Of a stretch of DNA of 64,000 nt, positions 1 to 5,896 are shown one piece after another. The stretch comes from Endozoicomonas euniceicola. Its GTDB lineage: Bacteria > Pseudomonadota > Gammaproteobacteria > Pseudomonadales > Endozoicomonadaceae. Each line of letters starts with the position of its first letter. The first letter of the stretch is position 1. The DNA is taken from positions 3,845,001 through 3,909,000 of the forward strand of contig NZ_CP103300.1 of assembly GCF_025562755.1 (NCBI RefSeq), read 5' to 3'. Position numbers and translations under genes: made by a program. The notes under the pieces are model-generated. The model made no database searches. It was not told the DNA's origin and worked only from the letters and a program-made list of their open reading frames with translations.

Positions 1-1
1 C

Positions 2-730
2 TGGCTTTCAGGTTATGACGACGGCAATATTTTTTCCTGCGTTAACGACTGTACCGTCACCAGCAATGCCGACGACGATACCGGTACTGTAGAGCCAAAC
101 GTCAGTTTCATTATTGTTTATATGGATGATTTCCCCGTGGTTATGGTCGTGACAACAGAGGATATCCCGGAGGGCAAAGGACTCTGGCTGAGCTATGGAG
201 AACCTTACTGGGACTATAAAAACGAACCGGTTGTGGTGCCCGACGGTGATGACGGTCATAGCGGAGCCAGGGCAAAAAACAAAGAGCACGTGTGCGATGT
301 GTGTGAAAAAGAATTTACTCAATCCGGAAGCCTCATAAGACACAGGTACCGCCACACAGGGGAGAAGCCTTATGAGTGCGATGTGTGTGGAAAGGGATTT
401 ACTCAGACCGGAGACCTCGTAAGACACAAACGCATTCACACAGGGGAAAAGCCTTATGGGTGCGATGTGTGTAAAAAAAGATTTAATCAACTCAATTGCC
501 TCAAAATACACAAACGCATTCACACCGGGGAGAAGCCTTATAAGTGCGATGAGTGTCAAAAGAGATTTTCTAACCCGGGAAACTTAGCAGCACACAAACG
601 AACCCACACCGGAGAGAGGCCCTATGAGTGCGATGTGTGTGAAAATAGATTTACTTACTCCAATAACCTCGCAAGACACAAGCGCACCAAACACAAGAAC
701 CTTCCAACAGAACAACCGCCGCAGCAATAG
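2..730 (+). CDS. SZ1: SET/C2H2 zinc-finger protein, 3' part only
   Basis: This gene enters the window already inside the SET-like domain, in the frame that begins at base 2 (TGG of the YWLSGYDDGN motif). The methionine codon at 122 is internal, because the matching Met in the complete copies lies inside the SET domain. The visible part holds the second half of that domain (FSCVNDC, then LSYGEPYW), a short acidic linker, five C2H2 fingers and the tail NLPTEQPPQQ. Recognition helices (-1 to 6) are QSGSLIR, QTGDLVR, QLNCLKI, NPGNLAA and YSNNLAR. QLNCLKI and NPGNLAA are seen nowhere else in the window. The last finger has His-X4-His, as in all copies. A type A spacer follows. Confidence 0.9.
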   Translation, partial: WLSGYDDGNIFSCVNDCTVTSNADDDTGTVEPNVSFIIVYMDDFPVVMVVTTEDIPEGKGLWLSYGEPYWDYKNEPVVVPDGDDGHSGARAKNKEHVCDVCEKEFTQSGSLIRHRYRHTGEKPYECDVCGKGFTQTGDLVRHKRIHTGEKPYGCDVCKKRFNQLNCLKIHKRIHTGEKPYKCDECQKRFSNPGNLAAHKRTHTGERPYECDVCENRFTYSNNLARHKRTKHKNLPTEQPPQQ

Positions 731-780
731 TCTACACTCCCGCCAAAACCACCCAATAGCCCAATTCTAATGACTCCGTA
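731..780 (+). other. Intergenic spacer, type A
   Basis: This 50-bp spacer type recurs at 3202-3251, 19785-19834 and 49506-49555. It ends CTAATGACTCCGTAATGGG, so a four-codon reading frame (ATG ACT CCG TAA) stops on the first base of the next gene's ATG, a TAATG overlap. I see no Shine-Dalgarno sequence, no convincing -35/-10 pair and no terminator hairpin. The overlap could couple translation, but the mini-frame itself lacks a ribosome-binding site, so this is weak. Confidence 0.6.
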
Positions 781-3201
781 ATGGGTAAAAAAAATAACGC
801 TTCAGTCTTTGTGTTTTCAAAAAAAAGGTTGGCAGTGGTGTTTCTGCTGTGGCTGGCTGTCATGGTGGACAATACCCGCGGAGAATGGGTAACACCAGCT
901 TCTGTACATCAGGGCGGGATTGCCCATGTTGCTTCAAGGCTCTGGCTTCAGCAACAACCCGTGCTTAAATCCGCTATGGATGAAAAAGTTGCGGTTTCAA
1001 AAAGATCGGCAGCGGTGGTTATCCTGGTAGAAGACGACGGTTTTAGTGTACTGACCACTGAGCCGGCAGTCTTCACATGGCAGGATGCGTGTAATGCCAC
1101 CACGCTTTCCGACATGAACCGGCATCTGCGCTGCCACGACCCCAATGCCCTGCTGACCGGGTTAAGAGCCACACTGCAGTTTAGTCACAGTGGGGAGTCT
1201 GTGCAGGTGACCGGGTTTGCGTCGGTTTTGCAGGTGCAGACCACCGGGGGAACAGACCTGGCCATTGCTCCCTTTCAGGGGGATATCTCTGTCCTGCCAG
1301 AAAAACAATATGAACAACAGTACAGAGCCATTCTGGAGTACCTGTCCCGGCAAAGGAGAAAGTCTGAAGAGATAGACCGGCGAACAAGATGCTGGACAAA
1401 CGCCATGTCAAGGTTAGCCCCTGAAAAACCGGACGAAGTGTTAAGGCAGGAGCAGAAAATAAAGGAGCTGCGAGCGCCCGTCAGGTTCCATTACTCACTG
1501 GCACACCGTTCGGCCCCGCAGGATGAAACGTTCTGGTTTTTTACGGACAAGATGGAGGGAAGAAAAGTTGTGCTGACTCCCGACAATAACCTTTCTGCCT
1601 GCACTCCTGTTTCCCTGCCATCGGGGAGCATGGTTGACCTGTCCAATGGTTCCAAAAGAAATCCTCCGCCCGTTGATAAACCAGCAGCTACGAAGAGCAA
1701 AAAAAGAAAACTCAGCACCAGCACCAGTGATAGCGAGAGCCCGCAGAGTGTCACAAATCCGCAGACCGGGGGTTATCCCGTGATACCGGATATCCCCATA
1801 AAACAGGAAGAAAATGTCATTGCATTTGGTGAAAGAAAAGTCTTGACAAGTGCTGAACTGTTTATCATCAAGCCGGAAAGCGGTATTACCAGAAAACCGC
1901 CAGAACCGCCTTTCAAAACAAATTGCAAGATTCTGGGTGCCCCGGCATTCTGGAAACTTTTTACTAAGAAAAAGCGACAGCAACTGAAAAACAGGATATT
2001 GGAATATATTAATAAAACCAATGAAGAAAGAGAGGCGCACATCGAAGGTCTGGTCAGAGAGGTGCGGTACGAGGCAAACGAGGGCGACCCTTACCAGGCT
2101 CTGGACGGGCAAAAGCATGTAGTAGCCGCCAAAAAACTGTCCAAGGGTACTGTGCTGGGACATTACCGGGGCTCTCTCTGGTTGATAGATGAGAATGCCC
2201 CGTCTCCGGAGTGTGGTACATTAGACCAGCAAATATCCTATTCCGTTAACTGTGACTACAAAAAAGAAGGAGAGAAAGCCGCGGATGATTGTCAGGAAAT
2301 GTACTGGCTTTCAGGTTATGACGACGGCAATATTTTTTCCTGCGTTAACGACTGTACCGTCACCAGCAATGCCGACGACAATACCGGTACTTTAGAGCAA
2401 AACGTCAGTTTCATTATTGTTTATATGGATGATTTCCCCGTGGTTATGGTCGTGACAACAGAGGATATCCCGGAGGGCAAAGGACTCTGGCTGAGCTATG
2501 GAGAACCTTACTGGGACTATAAAAACAAACCGGTTGTGGTGCCCGACGGTGATGGCGATCATAGCGGAGCCGGGGCAAAAAACAAAAAATATAAGTGTGA
2601 TGTGTGTGGAAGGGAGCTTGCTAATTCCGGAAGTCTCACAAGACACAAGCTCACCCACACAGGAGAGAAGCCTCATGAGTGCGATGTGTGTCAAAAGGGA
2701 TTTATGCACTCCAGTGACCTCACAAGACACAAGCGCACCCACACCGGAGAGAAGCCTTATGAGTGCGATGTGTGTAAAAAGACATTTACTCAATCCGGAC
2801 ACCTCAAAGTACACAAACACACTCACACCAGGGAGAAGCCTTATAAGTGCGATGTGTGTGAAAAGAGATTTTCTGCTTCTGGAAACTTAGCAGCACACAG
2901 GCGTAGCCACACCGGAGAGAATCCTCATGAGTGCGATAAGTGCCAAAAGAGATTTGCTCGATCCGGAAACTTAGCAAAACACAGACGCTACCATACCGGG
3001 GATAAGCCTTATGAGTGCGATAAGTGCCAAAAGAGATTTGCTCATTCCGGAAACTTAGCAAGACACAAGCGCACCCACACCGGAGAGAAGCCTTATGAGT
3101 GCGATGTGTGTCAAAAGAGATTTTCTCGACTCGAACACCTCGCAAGACACAAGCGCACTCAACACAAGGAATCCCCAACAGAACAACCACCACAGCAATA
3201 G
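781..3201 (+). CDS. SZ2: exported SET/C2H2 zinc-finger protein, 7 fingers (reference copy)
   Basis: At 806 residues this serves as the reference layout. Residues 1-34 form a signal peptide: basic start (KK, then SKKR), hydrophobic core 17-29 (LAVVFLLWLAVMV) and a likely signal peptidase site at NTRG-EW. Residues 35 to about 290 are unrecognised. The NLS-like patch KSKKRKL is at 305-311, followed by a Ser-Thr stretch. IKQE (340-343) and IKPE (363-366) fit the sumoylation consensus. The SET-like domain runs from about 430 to 580: AAKKLSKGTVLGHY near 449, YWLSGYDDGNIFSCVNDC at 508-525, LSYGEPYW at 571-578. Fingers start at 604, with helices NSGSLTR, HSSDLTR, QSGHLKV, ASGNLAA, RSGNLAK, HSGNLAR, RLEHLAR. 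The start is fixed by conservation in all copies. Inferred role: secreted protein that reads DNA and acts on host chromatin. Activity is unproven. Confidence 0.9.
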   Translation: MGKKNNASVFVFSKKRLAVVFLLWLAVMVDNTRGEWVTPASVHQGGIAHVASRLWLQQQPVLKSAMDEKVAVSKRSAAVVILVEDDGFSVLTTEPAVFTWQDACNATTLSDMNRHLRCHDPNALLTGLRATLQFSHSGESVQVTGFASVLQVQTTGGTDLAIAPFQGDISVLPEKQYEQQYRAILEYLSRQRRKSEEIDRRTRCWTNAMSRLAPEKPDEVLRQEQKIKELRAPVRFHYSLAHRSAPQDETFWFFTDKMEGRKVVLTPDNNLSACTPVSLPSGSMVDLSNGSKRNPPPVDKPAATKSKKRKLSTSTSDSESPQSVTNPQTGGYPVIPDIPIKQEENVIAFGERKVLTSAELFIIKPESGITRKPPEPPFKTNCKILGAPAFWKLFTKKKRQQLKNRILEYINKTNEEREAHIEGLVREVRYEANEGDPYQALDGQKHVVAAKKLSKGTVLGHYRGSLWLIDENAPSPECGTLDQQISYSVNCDYKKEGEKAADDCQEMYWLSGYDDGNIFSCVNDCTVTSNADDNTGTLEQNVSFIIVYMDDFPVVMVVTTEDIPEGKGLWLSYGEPYWDYKNKPVVVPDGDGDHSGAGAKNKKYKCDVCGRELANSGSLTRHKLTHTGEKPHECDVCQKGFMHSSDLTRHKRTHTGEKPYECDVCKKTFTQSGHLKVHKHTHTREKPYKCDVCEKRFSASGNLAAHRRSHTGENPHECDKCQKRFARSGNLAKHRRYHTGDKPYECDKCQKRFAHSGNLARHKRTHTGEKPYECDVCQKRFSRLEHLARHKRTQHKESPTEQPPQQ

Positions 3202-3251
3202 TCTACACTCCCGCCAAAACCACCCAATAGCCCAATTCTAATGACTCCGTA

Positions 3252-5846
3252 ATGGGCAAAAAAAATAACGCTTCAGTCTTTGTGCTTTCAAAAAAAATGC
3301 TGGCAGTGGTGTTTCTGCTGTGGCTGGCTGTCATGGTGGACAATACCCGTGGAGAATGGGTAACACCAGCTTCTGTACATCAGGGCGGGATTGCCCATGT
3401 TGCTTCAAGGCTCTGGCTTCAGCAGCAGCCCGTGCTTAAATCCGCTATGGATGAAAAAGTCGCGGTTTCAAAAAGATCGGCAACGGTGGTTATTCTGATA
3501 GAAGACGACGGTTTTAGTGTACTGACCACTGAGCCGGCAGTCTTCACATGGCAGGATGCGTGCAATGCCACCACGCTTTCCGACATGACCCGGCATCTGC
3601 GCTGCCACGACCCTAATGCCCTGCTGACCGGGTTAAGAGCCACACTGCAGTTTAGTCACAGTGGGGAGTCTGTGCAGGTGACCGGGTTTGCGTCGGTTTT
3701 GCAGGTGCAGACCACCGGGGGAATAGACCTGGCCATTGCTCCCTTTCAGAGTGATAGCCCGGGTCTGCCCGACCAGCAATATGAACAACAATACAGAGCC
3801 ATTCTGGAGTACCTGTCCCGGCAAAGGAGAAAGTCTGAAGAGATAGACCGGCGAACAAGATGCTGGACAAACGCCATGTCAAGGTTAGCCCCTGAAAAAC
3901 CGGACGAAGTGTTAAGGCAGGAGCAGAAAATAAAGGAGCAGCGAGCGCCTGTCAGGTTCCATTACTCACTGGCACACCGTTCGGCCCCGCAGGATGAAAC
4001 GTTCTGGTTTTTTACGGACAAGATGGAGGGAAGAGAAATTGTGCTGACTCCCGACAATAACCTTTCTGCCTGCACTCCTGTTTCCCTGTCATCGGGGAGC
4101 ATGGCTGACCTGTCCAATGGTTCCAAAAGAAATCCTCCACCCGTTGATAAACCAGCAGCTACGAAGAGCAAAAAAAGAAAACTCAGCACCAGCACCAGCA
4201 CCAGCACCAGTAATAGCGAGAGCCCGCAGAGTGTCACAAATCCGCAGACCGAGGGTTATCCCGTGATACCGGATATCCTCATAAAACAGGAAGAAAATGT
4301 CATTGAATTTGGTGAAAGAAAAGTCTTGACAAGTGCTGAACTGTTTATCATCAAGCCGGAAAGCGGTATTACCAGAAAGCCGCCAGAACCGCCTTTCAAA
4401 ACAAATTGCAAGATTCAGGGTGCCCCGGCATTCTGGAAACTTTTTACTAAGAAAAAGCGACAGCAACTGGAAAACAGGATATTGGAATATATTAATAAAA
4501 CCAATGAAGAAAGAGTGGCGCACATCGAAGGTCTGGTCAGAGAGGTGCGTTACGAGGCAAACGAGGGCGACCCTTACCAGGCTCTGGACGGGCAAAAGCA
4601 TGTAGTAGCCGCCAAGAAACTGTCCAAGGGTACTGTACTGGGACATTACCGGGGCTCTCTCTGGTTGATAGATGAGAATGCTCCATCTCCGGAGTGTGGT
4701 ACATTAGACCAGCAAATATCCTATTCCGTTAACTGTGACTACAAAGGAGAAGAAGCCACGGATGATTGTCAGGAAATGTACTGGCTTTCAGGTTATGACG
4801 ATGGCAATATTTTTTCCTGCGTTAACGACTGTACCGTCACCAGCAATGCCGACGACAATACCGGTACTTTAGAGCCAAACGTCAGTTTCATTATTGTTTA
4901 TATGGATGATTTCCCCGTGGTTATGGTCGTGACAACAGAGGATATCCCGGAGGGCAAAGGACTCTGGCTGAGCTATGGAGAACCTTACTGGGACTATAAA
5001 AACGAACCGGTTGTGGTGCCCGACGGTGATGACGATCATAGCGGAGCCGGGGCAAAAAACAAAAAATATAAGTGTGATGTGTGTGGAAGGGAGCTTGCTA
5101 ATTCCGGAAGCTTAGCAAGACACAAGCGCACCCACACCGGAGAGAAGCCTTATGAGTGCGATGTGTGTCAAAAGAGATTTTCTCTACTCAATCACCTCAT
5201 AGTACACAAGCGCACTCACACCGGGGCGAAGCCTTATGAGTGCGACGTGTGTAAAAAGACATTTACTCAATCCGGACACCTCAAAGTACACAAACACACT
5301 CACACCAGGGAGAAGCCTTATAAGTGCGATGTGTGTCAAAAGACATTTACTCAATCCGGACACCTCAAAGTACACAAACACACTCACACCGGGGAGAAGC
5401 CTTATAAGTGCGATGTGTGTCAAAAGGGATTTATTCACTCCAGTCACCTCACAAGACACAAGCGCACCCACACCGGGGAGAAGCCTTATAAGTGCGATGT
5501 GTGTCAAAAGGGATTTATTCACTCCAGTCACCTCACAAGACACAAGCGCACCCACACCGGAGATAAGCCTTATAAGTGCGATGTGTGCCAAAAGAGATTT
5601 GCTCATTCCGGAGGCCTCGTAAAACACAAACGCAGCCACACAGGGGAGAGGCCTCATGAGTGCGATAAGTGCCAAAAGAGATTTACTCAATCCGGAGACC
5701 TCATAAGACACAAACGCACCCACACCGGAGAGAAGCCTTATGAGTGCGATAAGTGCCAAAAAAGATTTTCTCAACTCGCACACCTCGTAAGTCACAAGCG
5801 CACCCAACACAAGAACCTTCCAACAGAGCAACCGCCACAACAATAG
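3252..5846 (+). CDS. SZ3: SET/C2H2 zinc-finger protein, 9 fingers
   Basis: The product has 864 residues. The signal peptide has the second Met (SKKML) and cleavage motif NTRG-EW. The Ser-Thr repeat has four AGCACC units, and the acidic loop in the SET-like domain is short (YKGEEATDDC). The nine helices are NSGSLAR, LLNHLIV, QSGHLKV twice, HSSHLTR twice, HSGGLVK, QSGDLIR and QLAHLVS. Fingers 3-4 and 5-6 are tandem copies of single 84-bp modules, the clearest local sign of module duplication. Fingers 3 to 9 and the tail (from about 5236) match SZ5 from about 10438 essentially base for base, while finger 1 and finger 2 differ. The SET-like domain keeps the DDGN, VNDC and LSYGEPYW motifs. Confidence 0.9.
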   Translation: MGKKNNASVFVLSKKMLAVVFLLWLAVMVDNTRGEWVTPASVHQGGIAHVASRLWLQQQPVLKSAMDEKVAVSKRSATVVILIEDDGFSVLTTEPAVFTWQDACNATTLSDMTRHLRCHDPNALLTGLRATLQFSHSGESVQVTGFASVLQVQTTGGIDLAIAPFQSDSPGLPDQQYEQQYRAILEYLSRQRRKSEEIDRRTRCWTNAMSRLAPEKPDEVLRQEQKIKEQRAPVRFHYSLAHRSAPQDETFWFFTDKMEGREIVLTPDNNLSACTPVSLSSGSMADLSNGSKRNPPPVDKPAATKSKKRKLSTSTSTSTSNSESPQSVTNPQTEGYPVIPDILIKQEENVIEFGERKVLTSAELFIIKPESGITRKPPEPPFKTNCKIQGAPAFWKLFTKKKRQQLENRILEYINKTNEERVAHIEGLVREVRYEANEGDPYQALDGQKHVVAAKKLSKGTVLGHYRGSLWLIDENAPSPECGTLDQQISYSVNCDYKGEEATDDCQEMYWLSGYDDGNIFSCVNDCTVTSNADDNTGTLEPNVSFIIVYMDDFPVVMVVTTEDIPEGKGLWLSYGEPYWDYKNEPVVVPDGDDDHSGAGAKNKKYKCDVCGRELANSGSLARHKRTHTGEKPYECDVCQKRFSLLNHLIVHKRTHTGAKPYECDVCKKTFTQSGHLKVHKHTHTREKPYKCDVCQKTFTQSGHLKVHKHTHTGEKPYKCDVCQKGFIHSSHLTRHKRTHTGEKPYKCDVCQKGFIHSSHLTRHKRTHTGDKPYKCDVCQKRFAHSGGLVKHKRSHTGERPHECDKCQKRFTQSGDLIRHKRTHTGEKPYECDKCQKRFSQLAHLVSHKRTQHKNLPTEQPPQQ
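4185..4208 (+). repeat. AGCACC hexanucleotide repeat (Ser-Thr codons), variable between paralogs
   Basis: Four perfect AGCACC units lie directly behind the NLS-like codons. The repeat number per gene, reading Ser-Thr units before the Asn-Ser or Asp-Ser that ends the run, is 1 (SZ8, 10, 20), 2 (SZ2, 7, 16, 22, 23), 3 (SZ4, 5, 11, 13, 24, 25) or 4 (SZ3, 6, 9, 12, 14, 15, 17, 18, 19, 21, 26). Every change is a multiple of 6 bp, so the frame is kept. Confidence 0.9.
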
Positions 5847-5896
5847 TCTACACTCCCGCCAAAATCACCCTATAGCCCAATTCTACGGACTCCACA
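5847..5896 (+). other. Intergenic spacer, type B
   Basis: Most of the 25 spacers are of this 50-bp type, ending CTACGGAC(T/A)C(C/T)(A)CA before ATG. Subtypes carry CCCTATAG (before SZ4, 12, 17, 18, 19, 22), CCCAATAG (most) or CCCAGTAG (before SZ11 and SZ25). No AGGAGG-like site stands 5-10 bases ahead of the ATG, and there is no hairpin with a T-run. TATAG in one subtype is a poor -10 and has no matching -35. How these genes are translated and where transcription starts are therefore not visible here. Confidence 0.6.

Noticed and set aside
1495..2163. Long antisense open frames, repeated at the same place in nearly every unit (for example 1495-2163, 36485-37291, 31441-32244 on the minus strand)
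   Set aside because: They are mirror frames of conserved coding sequence and of the finger modules. They recur only because the sense strand is repeated, have no initiation signals, and vary in ends with each copy.
3290..3302. Second in-frame Met (SKKML) as the true start of the family
   Set aside because: It is absent in SZ2, 9, 11, 20, 21, 25 and 26 (SKKRL or SKKKL), and its use would remove the basic n-region of the signal peptide. ATGGGC/T is present in all copies.
5076..5800. CRISPR-like regular repeats in the finger regions
   Set aside because: The 84-bp period is coding and in frame, the repeats are imperfect throughout, and there are no unique spacers or cas genes.
5868..5880. TATAG in some spacers (CCCTATAGCCC) as a -10 promoter element
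   Set aside because: Most spacers have CAATAG or CAGTAG at the same place, and no -35 element stands at the right distance.
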